A stretch of 64,000 nucleotides of DNA from Lichenibacterium ramalinae (GCF_004137085.1 NZ_QYBC01000023.1:1-64000); one strand, 5' to 3'; positions 19,146 through 28,403 are shown, counted from the first letter of the stretch. Translations and numbers: made by a program. Notes: generated by a model from the sequence alone, not told the origin.

Positions 19146-20357
19146 CTACCAGCGGGCGTCGGCCTGGATCAGGCCGCGGCTCGTCACCACGACCCAGCCG
19201 CGACCGCGCCGCTCGATGGAGCGGATCTCGCCGACGCCGGGCACGAACTCACCGGGGGCGACCTCGCGCAGGCCGCCGTGGCGGCCTTCGAGCAGGGCCA
19301 CGCCGCCGTAGACGTCGCGCAGCATCCAGCCCTCGACGGTGGCGACCCGCGCCGGCCCATCCCCCTTGTCGGCGACGTCGGGCTTGGCGGGCGCGAACTT
19401 GGCGGGCTCGGACTTGGCGGGCTCGGACTTGGCGGGTTCGGATCTGGCGGGCTCGGCTTTGGCGACGGCGTCGGGCTTGGCAGGCTCCGATCTGGCGGGC
19501 TCCGATCTGGCAGGCTCGGATCTGGCGGGCTCGAGCTTCGCCGTCTCGAGCTTGGCCGGGTCGGGCTTGGGAGTCTCGGCGCGGACCGGCTCGGGCCGCA
19601 CCGGGGGCACGGCCGTCACGGCCGCGGGGGCGGCGCGCTGGGGCGGGATGGGCGGCTTCGGCGCCGCGGTCGCCTGGGGCGGCAGCGAGCCCGTGGTCTC
19701 GCCCGACGCCACCTGGCGCTCGATCCGCTCGAGCCGCGCCGTGACGTCGGCGAGCTTGCTGGTGGGGTCGAGCCGATCGAGGCGGGCCGTGACGTCGGAC
19801 AGCTTGGTGGTGGGGTCGCGGTCGAGCCGGTCGAGGCGGGCGGCGATCTCGGCGAGCTTGGGGCCGGGGTCGCGGTCCAGCCGGTCGAGCTTGGCGCCGA
19901 TCTGGCCGACGGCGGCGCTGGAGGCCGACCGGACGCCGTCGAGGTCGCCCTTCAGCGTGTCGACGCTGCGCTTCAGGCCGCGGATCGTGTCCTCCTGGCG
20001 GGTGTTCTCGGCCGTGGCCTTGAGCCCGTCGAGGCTGGACTTCAGCGCCCTGACCTCGCCCTGCACCCGCACCAGCACGTCCATGGTGGTGTCGGCCGGT
20101 GGCCCGGCCTTGGCGACCGCGACCGGCCGGGGCCGCGACGCGAAGACTTCCGTGCCGGCCACGAAGCCGAACCCCATCACGACGGCGACGCCGGCCGCGA
20201 CGAGGCCGTGCGAGCGGCCGAGGCCGGCGAAGGTGGAGGCGGTCGGCGGGGGCGTCGGCACCGGCACCAGGGCGCGACCCTTGCCGAGCGAGATGCGGGG
20301 CGCCCCGGCGGTGACGTCCTCGCCGGTCTCGTCGGGCTCGGGGGCGGCGCTGTTCAT
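19146..20357 (-). CDS. Membrane-anchored coiled-coil protein with SEPA repeats
   Basis: 403 residues. A cytoplasmic N-terminus leads to one membrane span at about 51-68 (GLVAAGVAVVMGFGFVAG). Then comes a long coiled coil with heptad-like repeats (AARLDRLDRDP, TARLDRLDP; residues about 90-215), a low-complexity stretch of repeated SEPA(K/R) units (about 270-320), and a globular C-terminus (VEGWMLRDVYGGVALLE ... GRGWVVVTSRGLIQADARW). The C-terminal block resembles a domain seen after such linkers in Hyphomicrobiales membrane proteins; function unknown. The repeats make the antisense strand look coding. Confidence 0.75.
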   Translation of the reverse strand: MNSAAPEPDETGEDVTAGAPRISLGKGRALVPVPTPPPTASTFAGLGRSHGLVAAGVAVVMGFGFVAGTEVFASRPRPVAVAKAGPPADTTMDVLVRVQGEVRALKSSLDGLKATAENTRQEDTIRGLKRSVDTLKGDLDGVRSASSAAVGQIGAKLDRLDRDPGPKLAEIAARLDRLDRDPTTKLSDVTARLDRLDPTSKLADVTARLERIERQVASGETTGSLPPQATAAPKPPIPPQRAAPAAVTAVPPVRPEPVRAETPKPDPAKLETAKLEPARSEPARSEPARSEPAKPDAVAKAEPARSEPAKSEPAKSEPAKFAPAKPDVADKGDGPARVATVEGWMLRDVYGGVALLEGRHGGLREVAPGEFVPGVGEIRSIERRGRGWVVVTSRGLIQADARW

Positions 20358-20558
20358 CGAATCCGGACTCCGGTCGTCATGCTTCGGTAACCAACCTCGC
20401 CCGCGAAGGTGAAGGGACCTTCAACCGCCGCCCCGGTCCCGCGTATCGAAACGGCACAGATGGCGGGGTCGGACTTTTCCGCTTGCGCGCGGCGGCCGCC
20501 GGAGCCTTACTCCCGGCCAAGGCCGCGCGCCCGCATGCGCCGCTGCGAGGGGGAAACG

Positions 20559-21491
20559 ATGTTCACCGAGAGCCTGGAAATCCGAGATCCGCGCTTCAGG
20601 AAGCTGGTCTTCGGCAATGTCCACCTCGAGAAGCTGTGGACCGGCGGCCGCTGGACGGAGGGCCCGGCCTATTTCCCGGCGGGGCGCTACCTCGTCTGGT
20701 CCGACATCCCGAACGACCGCGTCATGCGCCTCGACGAGACGGACGGATCGGTCTCGACGTTCCTGCAGCCGGCCCGGCACCAGAACGGCCACACGGTCGA
20801 CCGCCAGGGCCGCCTCGTGTGCTGCGAGCACGAGGGGCGCTGCGTGTCGCGCATCGAGCACGACGGCTCGACGACGATCCTGGCGTCCGAGATCGACGGC
20901 AAGCGGTTCAACTCGCCCAACGACGTCGTGGTGAAATCGGACGATTCGATCTGGTTTTCCGACCCCACCTACGGCATCGACAGCGAATACGAGGGCTCCG
21001 CCGCCCCCTCCGAGATCGGCGGCAGCCACGTCTACCGCATCGACCCGCGCGACGGGCGCGTCCACGCCGTCGCGCAGGACTTCCACAAGCCGAACGGCCT
21101 GTGCTTCTCGCCGGACGAATCGCTGCTCTACGTCGCCGACACGGGCGCCACGCACAGCGAGGACGGGCCGCGCCACATCCGCGTGTTCCGCGTCGGGGCG
21201 GACGGCTACACCCTCACCGAGGGGCGGGTCTTCGCGAGCCTGGACGACGGCCTGTTCGACGGCTTCCGCTGCGACACCGCCGGCAACGTCTGGACGTCGG
21301 CCCATGACGGCGTGCGCTGCTACGCGCCGGACGGGACGCTGCTCGGCATCGTGCGCGTGCCGGAGGTGGTGGCCAACCTCTGCTTCGGCGGACGCAAGCG
21401 CAACCGGCTGTACATCTGCGGGACCACGTCGCTCTACGCCATCTACGTCAACGCCCACGGCGCCACCTGGCCGGACGCGGCCCGCAGCTGA
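20559..21491 (+). CDS. SMP-30/gluconolactonase-family protein
   Basis: 310-residue six-bladed beta-propeller. TEGPAYFPAGRYLVWSDIP holds the first metal-binding Glu, RFNSPNDVVVKSDDSIWFSDPTYG the Asn/Asp site, and HKPNGLCFSPDESLLYVADT the second. The family hydrolyses sugar lactones with a divalent metal. No signal peptide is evident at the chosen ATG (GAGGGGG lies just upstream), so it is probably cytoplasmic. It may share a transcript with the following EamA exporter, 14 bases downstream. Confidence 0.85.
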   Translation: MFTESLEIRDPRFRKLVFGNVHLEKLWTGGRWTEGPAYFPAGRYLVWSDIPNDRVMRLDETDGSVSTFLQPARHQNGHTVDRQGRLVCCEHEGRCVSRIEHDGSTTILASEIDGKRFNSPNDVVVKSDDSIWFSDPTYGIDSEYEGSAAPSEIGGSHVYRIDPRDGRVHAVAQDFHKPNGLCFSPDESLLYVADTGATHSEDGPRHIRVFRVGADGYTLTEGRVFASLDDGLFDGFRCDTAGNVWTSAHDGVRCYAPDGTLLGIVRVPEVVANLCFGGRKRNRLYICGTTSLYAIYVNAHGATWPDAARS

Positions 21492-21504
21492 CCGGGGCGG
21501 GAGG

Positions 21505-22410
21505 GTGACGGGCGACGAGGCTGCGCGGGGCCGCTCCCACGCAGCTCCCACGGCCCGTCCCGCCGCCGCGGCAGCCGCCCACCCCGTCCTGCTCCCCGTC
21601 GCAGCCGTCGTGGCCGGGATCCTGTCGATCGCGGTCGGCACCTCGCTGTCCAAGGGCCTGTTCCCGCGCGTCGGCGCCGAAGGTACCACGGCTCTGCGGG
21701 TCGGCTTCGCCACGCTGCTGCTGCTGGCGGCCTGGCGTCCGTGGCGGCGGGCCCTGACGCGGCGGGACGCCGCCGCCGTGGCGCTCTACGGCATCGCGCT
21801 CGGCACCATGAACCTCGTGTTCTACCTGGCGCTGCGCACCATCCCGTTCGGGATCGCCGTCGCGATCGAATTCGCCGGGCCGCTCTGCGTGGCGGCCCTG
21901 TCGTCGCGGCGGGCGCTCGACCTCGTGTGGATCGGCCTGGCGGTGGTGGGCCTCGGCCTGCTGCTGCCGCTCGGCGACGCGTCGCGCGGCCTCGACCCCG
22001 CCGGGCTCGCGCTCGCGGCCGCGGCCGGCATCGGCTGGGCGCTCTACATCGTGTTCGGCCAGCGGGCCGGCCGGTTGCGGGGGCCCGACAGCGTGGCGCT
22101 CGGGTCGGCCATCGCCGCCGCCCTGGTGATCCCCTTCGGCGTCGCCAAGGCCGGCACGGCCCTGCTGGCGCCCGCCACGCTGATGGCCGGGCTCGGCGTG
22201 GCGCTGCTGTCGAGCGCCGTTCCCTATTCCTTGGAGATGTATGCCCTGCAGCGCTTGCCGCGCCAAACCTTCGGCGTCCTGCTCAGCATCGAGCCGGCGG
22301 TCGCGGCGCTGGCCGGGATGGCGTTCCTGGGCGAGTCCCTCGTGCCGCTGCAATGGCTGGCGATCGGCTGCGTGGTGGCGGCCTCGATCGGCAGCGCGGC
22401 CAGCGCATGA
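21505..22410 (+). CDS. EamA/RhtA-type inner-membrane exporter
   Basis: About 301 residues with ten hydrophobic segments in two EamA repeats. SKGLFPRVGAEGTTALRVGFA and FYLALRTIPFGIAVAIEFAGPL match RhtA, the threonine/homoserine exporter, and its relatives. GTG 21505 is the first in-frame start after the upstream stop, but its ribosome site (GGGAGG) is almost touching, so translation could begin later. The alanine-rich first 25 residues are unlikely to be essential. Substrate unknown. Confidence 0.8.
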   Translation: MTGDEAARGRSHAAPTARPAAAAAAHPVLLPVAAVVAGILSIAVGTSLSKGLFPRVGAEGTTALRVGFATLLLLAAWRPWRRALTRRDAAAVALYGIALGTMNLVFYLALRTIPFGIAVAIEFAGPLCVAALSSRRALDLVWIGLAVVGLGLLLPLGDASRGLDPAGLALAAAAGIGWALYIVFGQRAGRLRGPDSVALGSAIAAALVIPFGVAKAGTALLAPATLMAGLGVALLSSAVPYSLEMYALQRLPRQTFGVLLSIEPAVAALAGMAFLGESLVPLQWLAIGCVVAASIGSAASA

Positions 22411-22428
22411 GCCCGGGCCGCGCGCCCG

Positions 22429-23442
22429 TCAGGCGGTGACCGGGAAAGCCGCCGCGAAGGCGGCGCGGTCCGCCACGAGGTCGCGCGGGGCGGGGGCGGT
22501 GCGGCGGGCGAGTGCCGCGTCGGCCCGCTCGGCGGCGCGGCCGGCCAGGGCAGGCGCGGCGGCCGCCACGGCCCGGGCCTCCTCCATGATGCCGTTGCAG
22601 TGGAGCAGGATGTCGCAGCCCGCCGCGGCGGCGGCGGCGGCCCGCTCGCCGAGCGTGCCGCGCAGGGCCTGCATGGACAGGTCGTCGGACAGCAGCAACC
22701 CGTCGAAGCCGATCTCGCCGCGCACGATGTCGCGGATGACGCTCGGCGACGTCGTGGCCGGCCGGTCGGGGTCGAGCGCCGTGAACACGACGTGGGCCGT
22801 CATCGCCATCGGCAGGTCGGCCAGAGCCCGGAAGGGCGCGAAGTCGCGCGCGAGCGCGGAACGCTCGGCCGTCACGACCGGCAGCTCGTGGTGGCTGTCG
22901 ACCGCGGCGCGGCCGTGGCCGGGCACGTGCTTCATGACCGGCAACACGCCGCCGGCCGCGAGGCCGTCGGCGAAGGCCCGGGCCAGGGCCGCCACCGTGC
23001 CGGGCTCGCCGCCGAAGGCCCGGTCGCCGACGACGGGGCTGCTGCCCGGGACCGGCAGGTCGAGCACGGGCGCGCAATCCACCGTGATGCCGCAATCCGA
23101 CAGGTCGCGGGCCAGGAGTTCGCCGCCGAGGCGGGCGAGCCGCGCGGCGCCCGCGGGGTCGGCGGCGTGGAGCGCGGCGAAACGCGCCGCCGCCGGGTAG
23201 CGCGGCCAGTGGGGCTGGGTGAGGCGCTGCACCCGGCCGCCCTCCTGGTCGACCAGCACGGGGGCGTCGGCACGACCCACCGCCGCGCGGAAGGACGCGG
23301 CGAGGGCGCGGAGCTGGTCCGGCGTGTCGACGTTGCGGCGGAACAGGATCAGGCCCCAGGGCCGGGTCTCGGCCATGAAGGCCAGCTCGGCGTCGTCGAG
23401 CGCCGTCCCGGCGCAGCCGCAGACGAAGGCTTTCGCGGTCAA
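22429..23442 (-). CDS. nagZ: Beta-N-acetylhexosaminidase NagZ
   Basis: 337-residue family-3 glycoside hydrolase. KHVPGHGRAAVDSHHELPVV holds the conserved His general acid/base loop, and SDDLSM the catalytic Asp nucleophile. NagZ removes GlcNAc from anhydromuropeptides in cytoplasmic peptidoglycan recycling. The start is TTG 23440-23442, overlapping the SPOR gene stop by four bases (TTGA); the next residues TAKAFVCGCAG match the usual N-terminus (MTAKAF). Translation is probably coupled to the SPOR gene. Confidence 0.9.
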   Translation of the reverse strand: MTAKAFVCGCAGTALDDAELAFMAETRPWGLILFRRNVDTPDQLRALAASFRAAVGRADAPVLVDQEGGRVQRLTQPHWPRYPAAARFAALHAADPAGAARLARLGGELLARDLSDCGITVDCAPVLDLPVPGSSPVVGDRAFGGEPGTVAALARAFADGLAAGGVLPVMKHVPGHGRAAVDSHHELPVVTAERSALARDFAPFRALADLPMAMTAHVVFTALDPDRPATTSPSVIRDIVRGEIGFDGLLLSDDLSMQALRGTLGERAAAAAAAGCDILLHCNGIMEEARAVAAAAPALAGRAAERADAALARRTAPAPRDLVADRAAFAAAFPVTA

Positions 23443-24986
23443 TTGTGCATCACCAGGCAGGCCCCGCCGGCGCTCTGCAGCTGCGTGCACAGCCCCTTGG
23501 CCTCGTCCTGCGTCATGCCGCCGACCCGCACCCGGTACACCGGTTTGTCGCCGGTCTCGGCCTTGTGCACGGTGGCGGTGTAGGGGCCGAGCTGCGCCGG
23601 GAAGCGCTTCTTCAGCTTGGCGAAGGCCGCGTTGGCGTCGGCCTCGACCGGCGAGGACGCGAGCTGGACGCCGTAGGACGCCGGCCCCTTGACCGGCGCG
23701 GACTGGCGGGTCGCCGGGACGGCGGCCGTGGTGGCGGGGTCGGCCAGGGCGGGATCGGCCGACAGGCTGGCGATGGTCGCCATCGGGGCGGCCGGCGTGG
23801 CGGCGGAGCTCTTCGGCGTGGTGCCGCCACGGACGCCCGTCGCCGGCGTGGCCGGCAGGGGCGAGGCGGCGGCGTCGCCCGGCGTCGACGGCGCCGGGGC
23901 GGCCGTCGAGGTGCGGCCGGGCGCGGCAGCCGCGCTGTCGCCCGACAGCATGGTGCCGTCCGGGTGGACCACGAAGGTCTTCACCTTCTTGGGCTCGGGG
24001 AAGGGGCTCGGCACCGGTGCGGGCAGCGGGCGTGCGCCCTCGGCGAGGTCGGACTTCGGCAGCTGGCCGAGGTCGGCCGGCTGCTCCTGGCTCGACACGA
24101 TCTTGACCGGCCCGTTGGGCAGGATGCCGCCCTTGTTGAGCAGCGCCACATCCTGGTCCTCGGGGGCGGTCGTGCTGCCGTCGTCGGCCTTGACCTTCGT
24201 GGGACCCGTCGCCGCCAGGATGGTCGGGGCGCCGCGGCCGCCGGAGGTCGCCACCGCCCCCGACGTCGCGGGGCTTTTGGCCAGGAACGAGGCCGCGAGC
24301 CCGCCGCCGGTCAGCACCAGGACGGCCGCCAGGACCGCGATGGGACGCCGGGCGGCGGATTTCGACGCATGATCGTTCAGGCGCACCGGGCCTCCGGCGC
24401 GTTCCGCCGCGACGCCGTCCTGCGCCCAGTCACCGTCCTGCGCCCAAGTGTCCGGAAGAGCGGCGGGATCGTAGCCGGGCGCGAAATGCTCGTCGGCCAG
24501 GCCGGCTTCGTCGGGATGGGCCGCCTGTTCGGCGGCATAGTGCTGCTCGTCCGCGTGGGGCTCCGCGTAGCCGTCGTGTTCGGCATGGTGGGCCGGGTCG
24601 TCGTCGTAGTAGGCCCCGTCCGCATAGGCCCCGTCCTGGTGGTGGCGGTCAGGATCGTGACCATCCTCGCCGTGGGCCGCCTCCGCATGACCCGCCTCGT
24701 CGTAGACGGCACTGTCGTCGTAGCCCGCCACGGCGCCATGGTGGCCGCCGTCCCGGGGGTCGTGGTGGACGTCGGGCGCCAGGCCGGCGTCCCGCGGGTT
24801 GCGGAAGCCGGGCTCCGGCGCGGTCGCCGGGGCGGCCGGGCGGAAGACGTTGCGGAACGGGTCGTCCTGGCCGACGAGCCGGGCCAGTTCGGCCAGGGGA
24901 TCGGAGGGCGCGGACCCGCGGCCCGGCACGGCCACCTGGGGCTCGTAGCGGCCATCGTCCCGGCGCGATCTCGCGGCTTCACTCAT
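23439..24986 (-). CDS. SPOR-domain membrane protein
   Basis: 515 residues. The N-terminal cytoplasmic part is unusually rich in His, Asp, Tyr and Ala (for example DGHDPDRHHQDGAYADGAYY, residues about 95-114). A span at about 211-230 (PIAVLAAVLVLTGGGLAASF), a proline/alanine-rich periplasmic linker, and a C-terminal SPOR domain (YGVQLASSPVEADANAAFAK ... KGLCTQLQSAGGACLVMHN) follow. SPOR domains bind denuded peptidoglycan at division sites. It lies between the argS-position gene and nagZ, a conserved order in this bacterial group. Confidence 0.85.
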   Translation of the reverse strand: MSEAARSRRDDGRYEPQVAVPGRGSAPSDPLAELARLVGQDDPFRNVFRPAAPATAPEPGFRNPRDAGLAPDVHHDPRDGGHHGAVAGYDDSAVYDEAGHAEAAHGEDGHDPDRHHQDGAYADGAYYDDDPAHHAEHDGYAEPHADEQHYAAEQAAHPDEAGLADEHFAPGYDPAALPDTWAQDGDWAQDGVAAERAGGPVRLNDHASKSAARRPIAVLAAVLVLTGGGLAASFLAKSPATSGAVATSGGRGAPTILAATGPTKVKADDGSTTAPEDQDVALLNKGGILPNGPVKIVSSQEQPADLGQLPKSDLAEGARPLPAPVPSPFPEPKKVKTFVVHPDGTMLSGDSAAAAPGRTSTAAPAPSTPGDAAASPLPATPATGVRGGTTPKSSAATPAAPMATIASLSADPALADPATTAAVPATRQSAPVKGPASYGVQLASSPVEADANAAFAKLKKRFPAQLGPYTATVHKAETGDKPVYRVRVGGMTQDEAKGLCTQLQSAGGACLVMHN

Positions 24987-25113
24987 CGAACACCTCGCCT
25001 CACAATGGCACTCGGGCCGGGCCGTGCGTCGTGACGCATCGCGCAGCTCCCTTCCGGTCGCGACGGGCGCGCCGGACGTCGTCCAGCCCCGCAGGTCGGT
25101 CCTGGCGCCGCCG

Positions 25114-26364
25114 TCACCGCATCTCGTCGGGTGCCGCGATGCCGAACAGACGGAGACCGGACTTCAGGACGATGGCGGATGCCATCATCAATCCCTGCCG
25201 AGCTTTGGTCAAATCTCTCTGTTCTTCATTAACAAAGCGTAATTGTGGCTGATCTTTGCTTCTGTTCCATTGGCGATGCACGGCGGCGGCGAGGTCGCGC
25301 AACAGCCCGGCGAGGCGTTGCGGCTCGTGTTCGGCCACCGCCCGCCCCACGGCATGCGGGAACAGCGCGACAGGCCGGAGCAGGTCGCGGTCCCGGTCGC
25401 CGACGAGGCCGGGGCGCGACAGCGCGTCCCGCCAGGACGGGCGATCCGCCTCAGGGCCTGCGACCCCGCGCAGGGTGCGGACCGCGCGGGCGTGGGCATA
25501 GCCGACGTCGAACAACGGCCCGGCATGCGACCGGTCCCGCGCGGCCGCGGGGTCGAAGTCCAGGCCCGACGACCGCTCCCGGCACAGGAGGGCGAAGCGC
25601 AGCGCGTCGACCGCGTCGGCGTCGAAGCCGTCCGCCGAGGCGGGGACGCCCGTGTTGGCGGCGAGGCGACACCGCGCCACCGGCACCACGATGGTGCCCG
25701 CCGCCTCGGACACGCGGCCGGCGTACCCCGGCCGCACTTCGATCCGCGCCGCTGCGGCCTCGCCGGCGGGCTGGTGCGCCGCGACGCTCGCCCAGGGCAA
25801 GGCGACGCCGAGCCACGGCAGGCCGTGCCGGTCCCAGGGCCTGTCGCCCGCGCACCGCACCGCGACACCGTGGCCGGTGCCGGCCAGCAGGCGCCCGAGC
25901 GCGTCGCCCACGACGACGGCGCGGAGGTGGTCCAAGTTCGCCGGGCCGCGCGGCCCCGGGCCGGGCGCCGCCACGGTGACGTCGACGACCGCGCCGGGCC
26001 GGGCCAGCGTCGGCACGGGATCGCCGGCCAGCACGCCGGCGGCCGCCTCCGCCAGGCGCCGGGTCGCCAGGGTGACGTTGAGGAAGCCGGCGCCTGCCAC
26101 GGCCACGTCGGCGACGCCGGGCTCCCGCGCGATCTCGCCCGCCAAGGCCTCGGCGAGGCGCCGGGTCCCCTGCCCCGCGCCCGGTCCGGTCCAGGCGGGC
26201 CCGAAGGCCAGGGCGGCATTGGTGACGAGGTCGGCCCGGGCCGCGTCGCGGCTGGGCTCCACGGCGAGGCGGGACAGCTCCGGTCCGCGCTCCAGCAGGC
26301 CGCGGGCCGCCATGCCGCTCAGAGCCCGGGCGAGACAGCCCCGCAGTTCGGCCACGACATCCAT
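25114..26364 (-). CDS. ArgS-like protein lacking the HIGH motif, at the argS locus
   Basis: 416 residues against about 580 for arginyl-tRNA synthetase. The N-terminal Add-1-type domain is recognisable (RLAVEPSRDAARADLVTNAAL ..., then VADVAVAGAGFLNVTL), as is the C-terminal DALR anticodon-binding domain (GYAHARAVRTLRGV, then ALFPHAVGRAVAEHEPQRLA, VHRQWNRSKDQPQLRFV). Between them the catalytic core is shortened: where ArgS has a GPxHxGH signature, this reads GPRGPANLDH, followed by VVVGDALGRLLAGTGH, and no KMSKS-like motif is seen. The frame is open throughout. A true ArgS must exist elsewhere, or this one is repurposed. The last 100 coding bases are noticeably AT-richer. Confidence 0.75.
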   Translation of the reverse strand: MDVVAELRGCLARALSGMAARGLLERGPELSRLAVEPSRDAARADLVTNAALAFGPAWTGPGAGQGTRRLAEALAGEIAREPGVADVAVAGAGFLNVTLATRRLAEAAAGVLAGDPVPTLARPGAVVDVTVAAPGPGPRGPANLDHLRAVVVGDALGRLLAGTGHGVAVRCAGDRPWDRHGLPWLGVALPWASVAAHQPAGEAAAARIEVRPGYAGRVSEAAGTIVVPVARCRLAANTGVPASADGFDADAVDALRFALLCRERSSGLDFDPAAARDRSHAGPLFDVGYAHARAVRTLRGVAGPEADRPSWRDALSRPGLVGDRDRDLLRPVALFPHAVGRAVAEHEPQRLAGLLRDLAAAVHRQWNRSKDQPQLRFVNEEQRDLTKARQGLMMASAIVLKSGLRLFGIAAPDEMR

Positions 26365-26567
26365 GGATCGGCTTCAACGCCTCCGGCCGCCGATGCGTGC
26401 CGGGACGACGCCGGGCTCGACCGCCGAGAGGCATGCCGCGCGGCCGCTGCCGCCGCAAGGGGGCCGGGCGGCCATTGCGGCACCCGGCGAGGCCTCCTAC
26501 TTTCGGGACGTGGCGTGCCCGCCGCGTTCGGGCAATGCCGGAGGCGAGTCCGCAGGAGAAGCCGACG

Positions 26568-26912
26568 ATGAGCGAGACCGATGTCCTGTCACCCGTGGCG
26601 CTGTCGTCCTCGGCGGCCAGGCGCGTGAAGAAGGTGCTGTCGAGCGAGGCGCCCGGCGCGGTGCTGCGTGTCGCCGTCGACGGCGGCGGATGTTCCGGGT
26701 TCCAGTACGCCTTCACGATCGTGGACGGGCCCGCGCCCGACGACCTCGTGCTCGAGCGGGACGGCGCGACGGTGGTGATCGACCCGATGTCGATCGACTA
26801 CATGCGGGGGTCGGAGATCGATTTCGTCGACGACCTGATCGGACAATCGTTCAAGATCCACAATCCCAACGCCACCGCTTCCTGCGGCTGTGGAACGAGC
26901 TTCGCGCTCTGA
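26568..26912 (+). CDS. erpA: Iron-sulfur cluster insertion protein ErpA
   Basis: 114-residue A-type carrier. The three cluster cysteines are in GGGCSGFQY and ASCGCGTSF near the C-terminus. It accepts Fe-S clusters from the assembly machinery and passes them to target enzymes. It is divergent from the ArgS-like gene, a position near argS that is common in Hyphomicrobiales. ATG 26568 has GCAGGAG about 10 bases upstream. Confidence 0.9.
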   Translation: MSETDVLSPVALSSSAARRVKKVLSSEAPGAVLRVAVDGGGCSGFQYAFTIVDGPAPDDLVLERDGATVVIDPMSIDYMRGSEIDFVDDLIGQSFKIHNPNATASCGCGTSFAL

Positions 26913-27477
26913 GGGACAGAACCCGGCCGCCCGCTCGGAGCCGGGACCGCCTCCGGCGCCGCGAGGCCGCCTCGAGCGCGCCGGGGCCGGAGCGGCGCCG
27001 AGCAGACCGGCGCTGAAGCGCGGTGCGAGGGTCGCGCCACCGAGCCCGCGTCCGGCACCGAGCAGGTCCGCACCGGGTCCGTGCTCCTGTCCGCGCCTGC
27101 CCGGGCGTTGCCTTCGATCCTGCCGCGACGCGATCCGGTCGACGCATGGCGAGGCCGCAGTCCGTCGGCGAGGCTGACGCCGTTCCACTGTCGCGCCGGG
27201 CTTCCCGGCACCGCCATGACCGCCGTGGTGTCATGTTCAAGGCTTCGCCGACGGCTCGGAGCCGTCCGGGACGTGCCGCGCCGGTGCCGCGCAAATCGCC
27301 CGACGAATCGCTCCGCTTAACTTATGTCGTAATATCCGGCTTCGGACTCACTAACCCTCCGCAGTGTTATCCAGGATTCGCATCGCGGGTCTTCGCCAAA
27401 AGCAGGGATTAATCGTCGTTTGACGGGTCGGTCGCGGTTGAAGAAAACGATTTCTGGTCCATCTCAATCGCAACCCC
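26913..27477. other. 565-base region without a recognised gene
   Basis: Frames here are short and low in protein character. The left part is GC-rich; from about 27,310 composition falls sharply towards the promoter of the XRE gene. A dgt (dGTPase) gene often lies in this neighbourhood in relatives, but no dGTPase motif was seen. Confidence 0.5.
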
Positions 27478-27506
27478 TTGGTTCACTCTCGGCATCCGTG
27501 TTAGGA
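27478..27506 (+). promoter_or_regulatory. Sigma-70-type promoter of the XRE regulator
   Basis: TTGGTT at 27478-27483, 17 bases, TTAGGA at 27501-27506, in a locally AT-richer stretch, about 30 bases before the start codon. Spacing is ideal and the boxes are moderate matches. Confidence 0.45.
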
Positions 27507-27537
27507 TCGAGCACCACAGCGCTCAAAAGAGGACATG

Positions 27538-28005
27538 ATGGCGCGGAAAAATCATGCGGTCGATCGGCACCTCGGAGCGCGCGTTCGCTTCGCTCGGATC
27601 GAAAAGCGAATCTCCCAAGGCGCGCTCGGGGAGCAACTCGGCATCTCGTTTCAGCAGGTGCAAAAGTATGAACTCGGCAAGGACCGTATCAGCGCCAGCC
27701 AGCTCATGAATATCGCCAGGATCCTCGAGAAGGACATCTCGTTCTTCTTCGAAGACATCACTCCGGAAGGCGAGACCTCGGGTGGCATCGAACTGGCCGA
27801 CATCGTCGACCGCCGCAAGCGCTCGCGCGCCAGCGCGACCTACGACGTCAAGATCATCCGCATCCTGCATGCGATCGATGACGAGCGTGTGAAGCTGAAG
27901 CTGTACAATCTCATGGAGGCGATCGTCGCCTCCAAGACCCCGGCCACTCCGGAAGTCGCTCCTGCCGCCGTGGCTCCCGCCGAAACGGCCGCGCTCGTCC
28001 AATAA
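27538..28005 (+). CDS. XRE-family helix-turn-helix regulator
   Basis: 155 residues (156 if the ATG at 27535 is used; AAGAGGA favours the second ATG). An HTH_XRE domain spans about residues 12-66 (LGARVRFARIEKRISQGALG, then GISFQQVQKYELGKDRISAS). A conserved helical segment (DVKIIRILHAIDDERVKLKL) and an alanine/proline-rich tail follow. Proteins with this arrangement are common single regulators in Hyphomicrobiales (PhrR-like). It is monocistronic with its own promoter. Targets unknown. Confidence 0.85.
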   Translation: MARKNHAVDRHLGARVRFARIEKRISQGALGEQLGISFQQVQKYELGKDRISASQLMNIARILEKDISFFFEDITPEGETSGGIELADIVDRRKRSRASATYDVKIIRILHAIDDERVKLKLYNLMEAIVASKTPATPEVAPAAVAPAETAALVQ

Positions 28006-28326
28006 CGACGTGCCGACGGGAAGCTTCGAGCTCCCCGTCGCGCTGGGCTGGAAGCGTCAAAGCGCGTTCAGCCGCCCTGATCCTGCACGGGCCGCCATCG
28101 TCCGATGACGGATCGCCTTCGAGGCCCGCGGCCGGGACTGGCAGCCGGGCCGACGCAGACTCGGATTTCGGGCCGTGAGCGCCCCCTCCCATCATGCCGG
28201 AGGCCTCAAGCGGTCGTTCGACGTTCCGCTGACCGTTGGACGGGATAACCCGGTCGGCGATGGATCGGTCTGGGGATCGATGCACCACCGGTGCCGCCGA
28301 ATGTTTCTGGCTGGCTGTGGTCGACA
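28006..28326. other. 321-base region without a gene before tRNA-Met
   Basis: No frame with protein-like features, tRNA or strong hairpin was seen. It separates the XRE gene from the 3' end of the minus-strand tRNA-Met gene, so it may carry termination signals for both. Confidence 0.4.
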
Positions 28327-28403
28327 TGGTAGCGGGAGAGGGACTCGAACCCCCGACACGCGGATTATGATTCCGCTGCTCTAACCAGCTGAGCTACCCC
28401 GCC
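28327..28403 (-). tRNA. tRNA-Met (CAU), elongator type
   Basis: 77 bases including the encoded CCA. On the minus strand: acceptor GGCGGGG pairing with TCCCGCT through two G-U pairs, D arm GCTCAGCTGGTTAGAGC, anticodon stem GCGGA/TCCGC with loop ATCATAA (anticodon CAT), and T arm GGGGG-TTCGAGT-CCCTC. The elongator tRNA-Met of alphaproteobacteria has this form; tRNA-Ile2, which also has CAU, is the less likely alternative. Confidence 0.93.

Noticed and set aside
19339-20412. Plus-strand frame with striking DLAGSDLAGS repeats
   Set aside because: The repeats are the antisense image of the SEPA repeats in the minus-strand coiled-coil gene.
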